Shown: positions 35,154 through 44,387, counted from the stretch's first letter. The stretch: DNA of 64,000 nt from an uncultured Eubacterium sp. (GCA_900539325.1 UQCC01000003.1:92521-156520), one strand, 5' to 3'. Notes: generated by a model not told the origin, from the sequence alone. Made by a program: numbers and translations.

Positions 35154-36054
35154 TATTCGGTAATTGAGCTATTACAAGTGCAACAAAAATAATTGCACAG
35201 CCAAGAAGTTCTTTAACGGTTAATTTGTCGCCCATAATGAGCCAACCGGCAAGCACCGCAAACACCGATTCGGTGCTCATAAGCAATGACGAAACCGTTG
35301 GGTCAACATATTTTTGAGCAACATTTTGCACCGTAAAGGCAAATGTTCCGGCAATCACACCTGCATAAAACAACGACATCCACAACGCAGATTGATTTAT
35401 GCTTGCACACCACTGTGAAAAATCCCTCATTTCGGATATAGCCATCGGCACAGTCAAAAACAGCGATGCCGAAAAAAACTGCACACACGCAAGTTTGATA
35501 ATATCCGTTTTGTGCTTAAAGCGGTCAACGGCGATAATTCTCGCCGCATTCATAACCGAGCAAATGAGCACAAGCACATCCGACATCTGCACGCCGAAGC
35601 CGTCATTTACACACAACAAATATAGTCCGCAAACAGTCACAACGATTGACAGCCACACATTCCATTTGATTTTATCCTTAAAAAACAAGCAGATAATCGG
35701 CACAAAAATCACATTGCACGAGGTCAAAAATCCTGCCTTGCCCGACGGTGTGCCCGCAAACAATCCAAGCTGTTGAAACGCAGATGTGCCTGCAAGGAAA
35801 AATCCGCACACAAAGCCGTCACGAATAAGTTCTTTTGTGCTGTAATCCGGTTTCGGCTTGTCGCTCTTTTTCTCCCTTGAATCGAGAAAGGCGACTATCG
35901 GCAAAATGGCAATTCCTGCAACAAGAAAGCGAAAAAAGCCGAATGTAAACGGTCCGACAAGGTCTCCGCCCTTGCTTTGTGCAACAAAAGAGCCGCCCCA
36001 CGCAACAGAAATCAATATCAGCAAAAAGGATGAAATAATTTTTTTTGATTTCAT
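35128..36054 (-). CDS. DMT-superfamily (EamA) transporter
   Basis: About 308 residues with ten predicted helices in two EamA repeats (ISVAWGGSFVAQSKGG, FGFFRFLVAGIAI; then SLFYAGVIAGTFAFTVQNVAQKYV, SLLMSTESVFAVLAGWLIMGDKLTVKELLGCAIIF). Such proteins mostly export amino acids or metabolites; the substrate is unknown. ATG 36054 follows GGAG. The ribosome site lies in the tail of the preceding operon's terminator, so readthrough from the amino acid transporter operon may feed it. Confidence 0.9.
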   Translation of the reverse strand: MKSKKIISSFLLILISVAWGGSFVAQSKGGDLVGPFTFGFFRFLVAGIAILPIVAFLDSREKKSDKPKPDYSTKELIRDGFVCGFFLAGTSAFQQLGLFAGTPSGKAGFLTSCNVIFVPIICLFFKDKIKWNVWLSIVVTVCGLYLLCVNDGFGVQMSDVLVLICSVMNAARIIAVDRFKHKTDIIKLACVQFFSASLFLTVPMAISEMRDFSQWCASINQSALWMSLFYAGVIAGTFAFTVQNVAQKYVDPTVSSLLMSTESVFAVLAGWLIMGDKLTVKELLGCAIIFVALVIAQLPNKKKAESVA

Positions 36055-36063
36055 AATATACTC

Positions 36064-36092
36064 CAAAAAAACCGAGGACATCCTCGGTTTTA
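36064..36092 (-). terminator. Terminator after the amino acid ABC operon
   Basis: AAAACCGAGGA/TCCTCGGTTTT then TTT on the minus strand, directly after the ATPase stop. Confidence 0.88.
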
Positions 36093-36095
36093 ATT

Positions 36096-36842
36096 TTATA
36101 ATACCTTATTGAAGAATTCTTTTGCACGCTCTGTTTGAGGGTCGTAAATAACCTCTTGAGGTGTGCCCTCTTCAAGAATTTTGCCGTCATAGATGAACAA
36201 AACTCTGTTGGCAACCTCACGGGCAAAGCCGATTTCGTGGGTAACGATAACCATTGTCATACCCTCCTCGGCAAGTTCACGCATAACATTGAGAACTTCG
36301 CCAACCATTTCAGGGTCGAGTGCAGAAGTCGGCTCGTCAAAAAGCATAATATCAGGATTCATACAAAGTGCTCTTGCAATGGCAACACGCTGTTTTTGAC
36401 CACCTGAAAGCATAGACGGATACGCCTCTGCCTTGTCTTCAAGACCTACCTTGCCGAGCATTTTCATAGCAAGTTCCTTTGCCTCGTCCTTTTTCATCTT
36501 CTTAACCTGAACAGGTGCAAGGGTAAGATTGTCTATAACATTAAGGTTATTAAAAAGGTTGAAATGCTGGAACACCATTCCGACATTTTCTCTTGCCTTG
36601 TTGATGTTGATTTTTTTGTCATCCATATGATGGCCGTCAACAACCATATCACCTGCCGTAATATCCTCAAGGCGATTGATACAGCGGAGAAATGTTGACT
36701 TGCCACAACCTGACGGACCGAGAATAACAACAACTTCGCCCTCATAAATATCGGTTGTGATATCTTTTAAAACTTCGAGTTTTCCAAAATTCTTTTGAAG
36801 ATGTGAAACATGAATTTTTACATTATTATAATTTGCGGCCAC
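36096..36842 (-). CDS. Polar amino acid ABC transporter, ATP-binding subunit
   Basis: 248 residues. Walker A GPSGCGKST, Q-loop region VFQHFNLF, signature LSGGQKQRVAIARAL, Walker B IMLFDEPTSALD and switch His in VTHEIGFAREV are all present. It is of the GlnQ/HisP type. I read the start as GTG at 36842, with GAGAGGAG 8 bases before it inside the permease gene; the two overlap by 17 bases. It powers uptake with the permease and binding protein upstream. Confidence 0.97.
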   Translation of the reverse strand: MAANYNNVKIHVSHLQKNFGKLEVLKDITTDIYEGEVVVILGPSGCGKSTFLRCINRLEDITAGDMVVDGHHMDDKKININKARENVGMVFQHFNLFNNLNVIDNLTLAPVQVKKMKKDEAKELAMKMLGKVGLEDKAEAYPSMLSGGQKQRVAIARALCMNPDIMLFDEPTSALDPEMVGEVLNVMRELAEEGMTMVIVTHEIGFAREVANRVLFIYDGKILEEGTPQEVIYDPQTERAKEFFNKVL

Positions 36843-37500
36843 GGTTCAATCTCCTCTCAAGCATTTTTGCTGCATATGAAAGCAAAGTAATAATAATCAA
36901 ATACATAACGGCTACAACACCCCAAACCTCAAATACGCTGCCTGTATTGGCAACAACATTTTTTGAGGTGTTAACAAGTTCCGGAAAACCGATAACAGAA
37001 AGGATTGATGTATCCTTAAGTGTAATGATGAACTGATTGATAATTGACGGAATCATTGTTCTGATAGCCTGCGGAAGAACAACCTTACGCATAGCCTGTG
37101 AATAGCTCATACCAAGTGAACGGGATGCTTCCATCTGACCGATATCAACCGATTGAATACCGGCACGAATAATCTCTGCCATATATGCACCGCAGTTAAG
37201 CGAAAGGCAGACAGTACCCGCCTGCAAAGCAGAAAGTGTAAACGATATATTTGGTGATTTGTTGATGATATACGGAATGCCGAAATAAACAAAATACGCA
37301 AGTACAATCATCGGAACGCCACGAATGACATCAACGAATACTCTGTAAATTGCATTGCAAACCTTGTTTTTTAGCACAGACAATATGCCGAAAAGCAAAC
37401 CGATTAAGCAAGCAAAGAACAATCCGCACAATGCCAATGTAAGCGTTTTGCCCATAGCCGCAAGAAGCAATTGTCCGTATGTTTCAATAATTTGTTGCAT
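36826..37500 (-). CDS. Polar amino acid ABC transporter, permease subunit
   Basis: About 224 residues, five transmembrane helices of the HisM/GlnP family. The EAA loop is EASRSLGMSYSQAMRKVVLPQAIRTMIPS; FVDVIRGVPMIVLAYFVYFGIP is also typical. The frame opens upstream, but GAGAGGAG lies 11 bases before the ATG at 37500, which gives the family start MQQIIETYGQ. A single permease gene implies a homodimeric channel. Confidence 0.95.
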   Translation of the reverse strand: MQQIIETYGQLLLAAMGKTLTLALCGLFFACLIGLLFGILSVLKNKVCNAIYRVFVDVIRGVPMIVLAYFVYFGIPYIINKSPNISFTLSALQAGTVCLSLNCGAYMAEIIRAGIQSVDIGQMEASRSLGMSYSQAMRKVVLPQAIRTMIPSIINQFIITLKDTSILSVIGFPELVNTSKNVVANTGSVFEVWGVVAVMYLIIITLLSYAAKMLERRLNRGRKL

Positions 37501-37509
37501 TGGGTGAAA

Positions 37510-37600
37510 AACTCCTCTCATAGTAGAATGATGTAAAAATATGTCGACATCATTCAGCAAGAAAGCCACCGTTGCCCGCGGAAAAATACGGGCAGGTGGC
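37510..37600 (-). repeat. Two hairpins between binding-protein and permease genes
   Basis: On the minus strand GAAAG..GCCACC..TGCCCG pairs with CGGGCA..GGTGGC..CTTTC (long stem with bulges). It is followed by GAATGATGT/ACATCATTC (9 bp). No strong U tract follows the first. The likely role is to stabilise or partly end the abundant binding-protein message. Confidence 0.6.
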
Positions 37601-37639
37601 AAACTTTCCTAAACAGAATTACTTTAATTTTTGCCGATA

Positions 37640-38443
37640 TTAGCCAAGATACTTTGCAATAATCTCGTCATACTTTCCGTTAGCCTTGATGTTTGCAAGA
37701 CCTGCGTTGAACTTGTCAAGAAGCTCTTGCTTGTCAGCTGAGAAAGTAGCCATACCATAGCCGGCACCTTCATTTTCGGAGCCTTCTACGATTTCCATAT
37801 CAAGATTACCGTCTTTAATAGAAGCAGCCATAATAGGAGTATCCTCGAAGCAAGCAGCACACTGACCGCCTGTAACAGATTGATACATTGTTGGGCTGTC
37901 CTCAAAGTATGTAAGTTTAAGGCTGTACTTATCCTTGAGTTCTTCTGCATAATCGGCACCCTTTGTACCTGTCTTAACAGCTACTGTTGAACCCTTGAGG
38001 TCATCAAGTGATTTAATGCTTGAACCCTTCTTTACTGCAACGCTTTGTGTTGCTGTGTAATAAGCGTCAGAGAAAATCCAACCTTCTTTTTGTCTTTGGT
38101 CGGTGATTGATGCACCTGCAATCATAGCGTCAGCCTGACCTGACTTGCAAGCTGCGATTGATGCGTCAAAGCCGAGTGATTTAAGCTCATACTCAAAGCC
38201 CTGATCTTCTGCAATAGCTGCAAGAATATCAACATCAATACCAACGAAATTACCCGAAGCGTCTGTGTATTCAAAAGGCTTGAATACTGTATCGGTTGCG
38301 ATAACATACTTCTTTGCGGAAGCATCTGTTTTTGCATCATTATTTTTGTCATCATTTGAGTTGTTTGAGCATCCTGCAAATGCAAATACTACTGTAAGTG
38401 CTGCAAGAACAAGAGCCAATACTCTCTTCATTGTCTTTTTCAT
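37640..38443 (-). CDS. Polar amino acid ABC transporter, substrate-binding lipoprotein
   Basis: About 267 residues. Lipoprotein signal with lipobox FAGC, then an Asn/Asp-rich spacer and an SBP family 3 domain: KPFEYTDASGNFVGIDVDILAAIAE, SLGFDASIAACKSGQADAMIAGASITDQR, SDAYYTATQSVAVKK, VAVKTGTKGADYAEEL. It captures a polar amino acid (glutamine, cystine or similar) outside the membrane. Of two near ATGs, 38443 has the better spacing from AAAGGA; 38449 is the alternative. First gene of a three-gene uptake operon. Confidence 0.95.
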   Translation of the reverse strand: MKKTMKRVLALVLAALTVVFAFAGCSNNSNDDKNNDAKTDASAKKYVIATDTVFKPFEYTDASGNFVGIDVDILAAIAEDQGFEYELKSLGFDASIAACKSGQADAMIAGASITDQRQKEGWIFSDAYYTATQSVAVKKGSSIKSLDDLKGSTVAVKTGTKGADYAEELKDKYSLKLTYFEDSPTMYQSVTGGQCAACFEDTPIMAASIKDGNLDMEIVEGSENEGAGYGMATFSADKQELLDKFNAGLANIKANGKYDEIIAKYLG

Positions 38444-38497
38444 TTTCATTTTCCTTTCAAATGATTAATTAAATCCGTTTAGGATATATTAAGGTTT

Positions 38498-38526
38498 ATT
38501 ATAATAATTTTTTGCTGCCTTGTCAA
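38498..38526 (-). promoter_or_regulatory. Promoter of the amino acid ABC operon
   Basis: TTGACA (38521-38526), 17 bases, TATAAT (38498-38503) on the minus strand. A 13-bp inverted repeat overlaps the -35. Confidence 0.88.
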
Positions 38527-38554
38527 TACTCACAGAATTTTACAAGGCAGCAAA
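38511..38554. repeat. 13-bp inverted repeat over the ABC operon -35 box
   Basis: TTTGCTGCCTTGT (38511-38523) and its exact complement ACAAGGCAGCAAA (38542-38554) with an 18-base loop. Neither strand has a U tract after it, so it does not read as a standard terminator. Confidence 0.75.
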
Positions 38555-38613
38555 GATAGGAAAAATAAACAGTATTTTTATGTTTTTTTATACATTATGA
38601 CGAATATTTACAA

Positions 38614-41475
38614 TTATAGCGAAAGCTTACTGTCAAGGTTTTTGAACAAATCAACCTGCTTTTTTGAACCGACAACACAGAAGGAGCTGTCATTAATTGC
38701 GTTTTCAAGAGTATCTGCAAGAGTCAAGAAATCGCTCTTTTTTGTGTTGACAATCTGCTTGCGGAGCAAAAGTCTGCTCTCATCGGATATACCCCTGATG
38801 TAGTTGCCGTCTGCACCCGAAGCGATTTCACAAGGGGTGAGAAGCGGAGAAGCACTCGACATTGCACCGATGATGAAACCGACAAGACTTCTGTCGGAGT
38901 TTGCAAATGTACGAAGATAGTCCGCAATTTTATAATAGGTTTCAACAGAAGCCTTTGCATTTGGGTCACGGTATGAATATGCAAAAACAGAGCCGTTGGC
39001 AAGAGCCTTTAGTCCCGTGCCGTAAGCACCGCCCTTTACACGCACCTCGTTCCACAAATAATCAAGCGAAACGATGTGACTCATAAGGAATGTTGTGCCG
39101 TCATACAGTCCGCCGAAATCAGCCGCCATACCGGAAAACGAAATATCACCCGGAATAACAACAGCATCATTTGATTTTTTCCACGGTTTGATTTTAAGTT
39201 CGTGAGAAACAGTTGACTCACCAAGCGACTCAATAAATGATTTTATGCTGTCGTCAAATTCGTTTGCATTGTCTGCACCGATACCGACAATAACATTGTC
39301 AGAACCGAAAATACTGCTTGCAAACCCCGGAAGTTCGGCAATAGCGGTAGGTTCCGTTTCCTGCTCTTTGAGCCAATAATAATATGAAAAGCCGTTTGAA
39401 ACTTCTTCAACAACAGCGTCATATGAAAAAGCCGTTGAACTTCTCTTTGCCGCGAACATTGAGCCTGCCATTACGATTGACTGATAATGAAGTTGACGTT
39501 CTTGCTTAATAATATCAACAATTTGAGAAGTGTTTTCAAACTTTGTTGAAGTCAAAATTTCTCTGACAAGTTCAAGTGCTTCACCGACATATCTGTTGAG
39601 CGCACTGAACGAAACAACAAATTTTATTTTGCCGTTCTTTGATGAATTGTATTGTGCAAACGGCGAAACAGAGAACGAAATATTTCCGCATTTTGCCATA
39701 AGCTCGGTTTTCAAATCAACAGCGTTGTGATGTGCAGTATCAAGTTCGCCCAAAAGTTTTGACATAAGCGAAAGTTTTGGCAAATCAGCCTCCTCAACAC
39801 CTGTGATGTCAAAATACATTTTTATATATGCAATACCGTCAGTTTGAATTGAGTGCTTGATGAGTTTGCCGTCAATTTCCGTTGGGAGCGGTTCAGGCTT
39901 AACATCAATATCGTCAAGGGTAATCATCGGCATTTTTGCCAAATCCTCTGGCGAATCGACACTCGACTGCCATTCATCAAGTTTTTTCTGCTCGTTTTTA
40001 TAATACTCAACATCGGCATCGCTCCAAGAATTCTTGACAGCCTCAAGTCTTGCCTTTTCGTCTGCTCGGTCGCTGTCGCCGACAGTATATGACGGCTTTG
40101 CAAGGAGAACGCAACGGTGCTTGTTGTCAAAGAAAACATCACCGATAAGCTGTTCAAAATAACCGTTTTCAGCCTTTTTACGCAAAGTTTCAAAAATGTC
40201 ACCGACAAGAACATTGGTTGTGGTTTCGCCATCATAAAGCCATGTTTCAAGCGAAAGCATAGCATACATAAGTCCACGAGGATAGCCGAAATCCTTTTCC
40301 TTAAGTTCAAATTCAAAATTGGAAATTACGGCTTCAAGCTGTTTTTTATCAAGTCCGTTTGATTGAAGTTCTCGTAACTTTTGATTTACAAAATCGTATA
40401 TTTCATCAGCCTTGTTTTCATCAATATTCTTCAAATCAAGTACAATATAAGGCTGAAGTATTCCGTCAACCACTTGAATAGAGGCATCCTCGGCATAACC
40501 TTTTTCAAGCAAAGCGGAAGTGAGATAAGATTGATTGTTTCGGCAAAGATAACGAGCAAGAATTCGTGTTGCATAAATCTTTTCTTTTTCGTCAAACTTG
40601 CCGACAACATAACCCATTTGAAGTGAACTTTGATTTTCGAGCGGCATATCCTTTGACTGTTCAAACATAACTTCAACCTTGCCTGCGTCAACAGGAGTTT
40701 GAATGTTTGGAAGTTCGCTCGGCTCAATGGCGTCAAAATTACAGAGATATTCTCTGTCGATAAATTCCGTCACTTTTTCAATATCCAAATCGCCGTCAAG
40801 AATGATATAGCTGTTTGACGGATGATAATACTTTTTGTGTCCGTTGATGAACTGCTCATAGGTGAGTGACGGAATTTTGCTCGGATGTCCGCCCGATTCC
40901 CTGCTGTAACAATTATCGGGAAACAACGCACGGCAAAGTGCATTTTCCTTTACGGAATCCGCATCGGCATACACGCCCTTCATCTCGTTAAAGACAACGC
41001 CTTTGTACGAAATATCACCGTTTTCGTCAAATTCGTAATGCCAACCCTCTTGATAAAAAATCTCAGGCTTAGTGTAAATTGACGGATAAAATACTGCATC
41101 AAGATAGACTTCCATAAGATTGAAAAAGTCTTTATCATTTTTACTTGAAATAGGATACATTGTTTTGTCGCTGAAGGTCAAAGCGTTTAAAAATGTGTTC
41201 ATACTGTTTTTGATAAGCTCAACAAACGGCTCCTTTACAGGGAACTTTTTTGAGCCGCACAAAACGCTGTGCTCCAAAATATGAAAAATTCCGGTGTCGT
41301 CACTCGGAACTGTTCTGAATGCGATAGAAAAAGTCTTGTTATTATCAGGTCTGTCAAGCCACAAAAGTCTTGCACCTGATTTTTCGTGCTTCATTTCAAC
41401 AATTTTGCCTTTAAGCTCGGCCGCCTCTTTTACTTCAAGGATTTTAAATCCGTTCATAATATCATTAATTTTCAT
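38614..41475 (-). CDS. M16C insulinase-family metallopeptidase (PreP-like)
   Basis: 953 residues, the single-chain M16C size. The inverted zinc motif HILEH is at residues 65-69, in a context typical of the family (SVLCGSKKFPVKEPFVEL, TFLNALTFSDKTMYP). Four roughly repeated domains are separated by a charged helical linker around ~470-530. The second half is the catalytically inert half (KLSLMSKLLGELDTAHHNAVDL, VRVKGGAYGTG). These enzymes degrade unstructured peptides inside a closed chamber; no signal peptide is visible, so it is probably cytosolic. Own promoter and GGAGG site. Confidence 0.95.
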   Translation of the reverse strand: MKINDIMNGFKILEVKEAAELKGKIVEMKHEKSGARLLWLDRPDNNKTFSIAFRTVPSDDTGIFHILEHSVLCGSKKFPVKEPFVELIKNSMNTFLNALTFSDKTMYPISSKNDKDFFNLMEVYLDAVFYPSIYTKPEIFYQEGWHYEFDENGDISYKGVVFNEMKGVYADADSVKENALCRALFPDNCYSRESGGHPSKIPSLTYEQFINGHKKYYHPSNSYIILDGDLDIEKVTEFIDREYLCNFDAIEPSELPNIQTPVDAGKVEVMFEQSKDMPLENQSSLQMGYVVGKFDEKEKIYATRILARYLCRNNQSYLTSALLEKGYAEDASIQVVDGILQPYIVLDLKNIDENKADEIYDFVNQKLRELQSNGLDKKQLEAVISNFEFELKEKDFGYPRGLMYAMLSLETWLYDGETTTNVLVGDIFETLRKKAENGYFEQLIGDVFFDNKHRCVLLAKPSYTVGDSDRADEKARLEAVKNSWSDADVEYYKNEQKKLDEWQSSVDSPEDLAKMPMITLDDIDVKPEPLPTEIDGKLIKHSIQTDGIAYIKMYFDITGVEEADLPKLSLMSKLLGELDTAHHNAVDLKTELMAKCGNISFSVSPFAQYNSSKNGKIKFVVSFSALNRYVGEALELVREILTSTKFENTSQIVDIIKQERQLHYQSIVMAGSMFAAKRSSTAFSYDAVVEEVSNGFSYYYWLKEQETEPTAIAELPGFASSIFGSDNVIVGIGADNANEFDDSIKSFIESLGESTVSHELKIKPWKKSNDAVVIPGDISFSGMAADFGGLYDGTTFLMSHIVSLDYLWNEVRVKGGAYGTGLKALANGSVFAYSYRDPNAKASVETYYKIADYLRTFANSDRSLVGFIIGAMSSASPLLTPCEIASGADGNYIRGISDESRLLLRKQIVNTKKSDFLTLADTLENAINDSSFCVVGSKKQVDLFKNLDSKLSL

Positions 41476-41499
41476 ACCGAAACCTCCGTAGATATTTTG

Positions 41500-41527
41500 A
41501 TTATATCATAGTCCATAAAAAAATCAA
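41500..41527 (-). promoter_or_regulatory. Promoter of the M16C peptidase gene
   Basis: TTGATT (41522-41527), 16 bases, TATAAT (41500-41505) on the minus strand. Confidence 0.7.
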
Positions 41528-41581
41528 ATACACAAATTTGTCACTATTAATATTATTCGTCATGATAAGCAGTTTTTATCC

Positions 41582-41609
41582 TTGACATAAAAAGTTTCTA
41601 TGTTAAAAT
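41582..41609 (+). promoter_or_regulatory. Promoter of the NSS transporter gene
   Basis: TTGACA (41582-41587), 16 bases, TAAAAT (41604-41609), about 54 bases before ATG 41663. Confidence 0.75.
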
Positions 41610-41662
41610 TAATGTACTTACATTTCATAACAAAATATAAAATGCAAGAGAGGGTTTATTAT

Positions 41663-43138
41663 ATGGAAAAAAGAGAACATTTTGCCTCCCGACTCGGTTT
41701 CATCTTGGTTTCAGCCGGATGTGCTGTCGGCATAGGCAATGTATGGAAGTTCCCATACATCTGCGGAATGTACGGCGGAGCGGCATTTATCGTTATGTAC
41801 TTGCTGTTTCTCATCATTCTCGGCTTCCCGATTTTGGTTGCAGAATTTGCAGTCGGCAGAGGAAGTCAATTGGGCATGGGCAAAGCATTTGAAACGCTTG
41901 AACCAAAAGGCACCAAGTGGCACAAACTTAAATGGATAAGCATCATCGGCTGTTATATACTTATGTCATTTTACACAATGGTAGGCGGTTGGATGCTGTA
42001 CTACGCTTATCTCGAATTAACAGGCAAGCTGTCGGGGCTTGATGTTGACGGAGTAGGCAACGCATTTTCAACAATGCTGTCACAGCCTAAAACAATGTGT
42101 TTGTGGGCGTTTATCGCAATTATTTTGTCATTTGCGGTTTGTGCACTCGGCGTTAAAAACGGTGTTGAAAAAATCACAAAGGTTATGATGTCGCTTCTTA
42201 TTGTTCTTATGGTGGCACTTGCAATCAACTCGGCAACGCTCCCTAACGCAAGCGAAGGCATCAAATTTTACCTTGTGCCAAACTTTAAGGTGGTAAAAGA
42301 AACAGGCTTCGGCACGGCTGTATTTGCCGCAATGTCGCACGCATTCTTTACGCTCAGCCTCGGTATCGGCGCAATGGAAATCTTCGGCAGTTATCTTGAC
42401 AAGAAAAAACGCCTTGGCGGTGAAGCCGTAAGCGTTATGGTACTTGATACTTTTGTTGCCCTTATGGCAGGATTTATCATCATTCCGGCATGCTTTGCGT
42501 TTGGTGTTAAGCCTGACAGCGGTCCGTCGCTTCTTTTCATCACTCTGCCTAATGTATTCAATCAAATGCCGGGCGGCAGAATTTGGGGAACATTGTTCTT
42601 CATCTTTATGTCATTTGCGGCACTTTCAACAATCATTGCAGTATTTGAAAACCTCATTGCCGCATTTATGGATATGAAAGACTGGAAGCGTTCAAAATCC
42701 GTTGCTGTTAACTTTGTAATTATTACCGCCATCAGCATACCGGCAATTCTCGGTTTCAACCTTTGGTCAAAGGTTCAGCTTCTCGGCGAGGGCACAGGCA
42801 TTATGGATGTTGAGGACTTCATAGTTTCGTACAATCTTCTTCCGCTCGGCAGCTTGGTATTTGTTATGTTCTGCGTCAGAAAGAACGGATGGGGATTTGA
42901 AAACTTCATCAAAGAAGCCAACTCAGGCGAGGGACTCAAATTTCCTAAATGGGCAAGAGCATATATGCAGTATGTTTTGCCGATTGTTGTTATTATTGTT
43001 TATCTCAAAGGCTACTATGATTTCTTTGCAAATCACGAACCTGCACAAAGAATAGCTTGGATGGCATTCGCCGTTCTCCTTATGATTGCGATATTCGGCA
43101 TAGTATTCTTTACCGGCAGAAAGAAAAAATCAGCATAA
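41663..43138 (+). CDS. Sodium-dependent amino acid transporter (NSS/SNF family)
   Basis: About 491 residues, eleven to twelve helices of the LeuT fold. Helix 1 carries AGCAVGIGNVWKFPYICG, with the unwound substrate and Na+ region; GRGSQLGMGKAF, FFTLSLGIGAMEIFGSY (helix 6) and SFAALSTIIAVFENLIAAFMD (helix 8) follow. It imports amino acids or relatives with Na+. ATG 41663 has AGAGGG 8 bases upstream; the frame extends further upstream but the promoter makes that unlikely. Single-gene unit ending at the terminator at 43144. Confidence 0.95.
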   Translation: MEKREHFASRLGFILVSAGCAVGIGNVWKFPYICGMYGGAAFIVMYLLFLIILGFPILVAEFAVGRGSQLGMGKAFETLEPKGTKWHKLKWISIIGCYILMSFYTMVGGWMLYYAYLELTGKLSGLDVDGVGNAFSTMLSQPKTMCLWAFIAIILSFAVCALGVKNGVEKITKVMMSLLIVLMVALAINSATLPNASEGIKFYLVPNFKVVKETGFGTAVFAAMSHAFFTLSLGIGAMEIFGSYLDKKKRLGGEAVSVMVLDTFVALMAGFIIIPACFAFGVKPDSGPSLLFITLPNVFNQMPGGRIWGTLFFIFMSFAALSTIIAVFENLIAAFMDMKDWKRSKSVAVNFVIITAISIPAILGFNLWSKVQLLGEGTGIMDVEDFIVSYNLLPLGSLVFVMFCVRKNGWGFENFIKEANSGEGLKFPKWARAYMQYVLPIVVIIVYLKGYYDFFANHEPAQRIAWMAFAVLLMIAIFGIVFFTGRKKKSA

Positions 43139-43143
43139 AATGT

Positions 43144-43170
43144 AAAAAGGCGGTTTGTTCCGCCTTTTTT
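43144..43170. terminator. Bidirectional terminator
   Basis: AAAAAGGCGG, TTTGTT, CCGCCTTTTTT; it lies between the convergent transporter and glycosylase genes. Confidence 0.92.
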
Positions 43171-43645
43171 ATTTTTGTATTATCTTCCATTCTTCGCACA
43201 GCTTTTCGAGCGTCCATACAGCGTTTGCCGGGCTTGTGGACGGCAGACATTCGGCTGAAATACCCACGGTTTGCTCAATGTATTTTTTGTACAGTTCATA
43301 TGCCTTTTTGCCGTTTGTGAATATTCGCTCAATATGAGATTTTTTTACAATATCGGCAATATCGTTTGGCACAACATTTTTTATACTGCTGTCGCTTGAA
43401 CCGACAATGTCGCAGGAATGAATAACATCCCATACGGCTATTCCGTTGGCAAGGAGCATCGATTTTTTCTCATCGATATTTTGAGGCACGGAGCAATCGC
43501 AAACGCTTGCGAGCACCTTCCAAAATCTGTTTTGCTTATGCCCGTAAAAAAAGCCTTCTTCCCTTGATTTAACAGACGGGAACGAGCCTAAAATCAGCAC
43601 TTTTGAATTTTCATCCCACACCGGGTCTATTGTATGTAAGGTCAT
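43169..43645 (-). CDS. DNA-deoxyinosine glycosylase (UDG superfamily)
   Basis: 158 residues of the uracil-DNA glycosylase fold, family 6 / hypoxanthine glycosylase type: VLILGSFPSVKSREEGFFYGHKQNRFWKVL at the N-terminus (GSFPS instead of the UDG GQDPY), LANGIAVWDVIHSCDI, and PSTSPAN near the C-terminus. It removes hypoxanthine from deaminated adenine in DNA. Monocistronic and convergent with the NSS transporter. Confidence 0.9.
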   Translation of the reverse strand: MTLHTIDPVWDENSKVLILGSFPSVKSREEGFFYGHKQNRFWKVLASVCDCSVPQNIDEKKSMLLANGIAVWDVIHSCDIVGSSDSSIKNVVPNDIADIVKKSHIERIFTNGKKAYELYKKYIEQTVGISAECLPSTSPANAVWTLEKLCEEWKIIQK

Positions 43646-43711
43646 AATTCACCTGCTTTGCCATGTTTTATAATTCAAATTATACATCAACAACTAAAAA
43701 CACACAACATA

Positions 43712-43740
43712 TTTACAGAAAAGTACAAATTTGGTATAGT
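43712..43740 (+). promoter_or_regulatory. Promoter of the YaiI gene
   Basis: TTTACA (43712-43717), 17 bases, TATAGT (43735-43740). Confidence 0.7.
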
Positions 43741-43767
43741 AATTACATAATGCAAGCGAGGTAAAAT

Positions 43768-44202
43768 ATGAAAATTTTAATTGATGCGGATGGTTGCCCT
43801 GTGGTTAAGCAGGCAATACAAATCGCAAAAGAAAGCAACATTGAAGTTGCGATTTTTTGCGACACGAGCCATATAATAAACAGCGACTATGCCGAAGTTG
43901 TCACGGTTTCAAAGGGAGCGGACAGCGTTGATTTTGCACTTGTAAACAAAGTGCAGAGCGGAGATATAGTAATTACTCAAGATTACGGACTTGCGGCAAT
44001 GGTGCTGTCAAAGGGCGGAAAAGCAATCACGCAAAACGGAATGATAATATCCGACAGCAATCTCGGACTTCTGTTAACAACAAGATACGAATCCAAAAAG
44101 GCAAGAATGTCGGATGCTCACCTGAAAGGACCGAAAAAGCGTTCTGCAGAAAATGACGAAGAATTTATCAAATCGTTTAAATCTATGTTAAATGTCGATT
44201 AG
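43768..44202 (+). CDS. YaiI/YqxD family protein (DUF188)
   Basis: 144 residues of the DUF188 family, a PIN-like fold: ILIDADGCPVVKQAIQIAKE, GADSVDFALVNKVQSGDIVITQDYGLAAMVLSKGG, and MSDAHLKGPKKRSAEND. The acidic residues (DADGCP, TQDYGLA) resemble PIN nuclease sites, but no substrate is established. GCGAGG precedes the ATG. Monocistronic by position. Confidence 0.92.
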   Translation: MKILIDADGCPVVKQAIQIAKESNIEVAIFCDTSHIINSDYAEVVTVSKGADSVDFALVNKVQSGDIVITQDYGLAAMVLSKGGKAITQNGMIISDSNLGLLLTTRYESKKARMSDAHLKGPKKRSAENDEEFIKSFKSMLNVD

Positions 44203-44251
44203 TTTGTACAAAAAATGTATTTTTAGTTGAATAGTGAACATTTTGTTAACA

Positions 44252-44278
44252 TTAGCACTCTACCCTTGACAGTGCTAA
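44252..44278 (+). promoter_or_regulatory. CIRCE operator (HrcA binding site)
   Basis: TTAGCACTC, 9 bases, CAGTGCTAA. It differs from the CIRCE consensus TTAGCACTC-N9-GAGTGCTAA at one base. It overlaps the -35 of the hsp20 promoter, so HrcA would block RNA polymerase. hrcA is not in the window. Confidence 0.93.
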
Positions 44279-44294
44279 AAAGTTGTGATATATT
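44266..44294 (+). promoter_or_regulatory. hsp20 promoter
   Basis: TTGACA (44266-44271), 17 bases, TATATT (44289-44294), overlapped by CIRCE. Expected start ~44301. Confidence 0.9.
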
Positions 44295-44333
44295 GTAGTC
44301 AGAACGAAAGGAAAGGAAGTCAAGGAGAAGAAA

Positions 44334-44387
44334 ATGAGGCAACAGCCTCAAGAAACTCCGCTTTGTTTCCTCATCCCAAGTTCATAA
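44334..44387 (+). CDS. Putative 17-residue leader peptide of hsp20
   Basis: ATG-AGG-CAA through TCA-TAA, encoding MRQQPQETPLCFLIPSS, with a strong AAGGAGAAG site 5 bases before the ATG. It lies between the CIRCE promoter and hsp20. ATGAGG at its start can pair with CCTCAT near its end, enclosing a GAGGC/GCCTC hairpin. I know no homologue. It may be translated and affect the leader fold, or the ribosome site may be fortuitous. Confidence 0.4.
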   Translation: MRQQPQETPLCFLIPSS

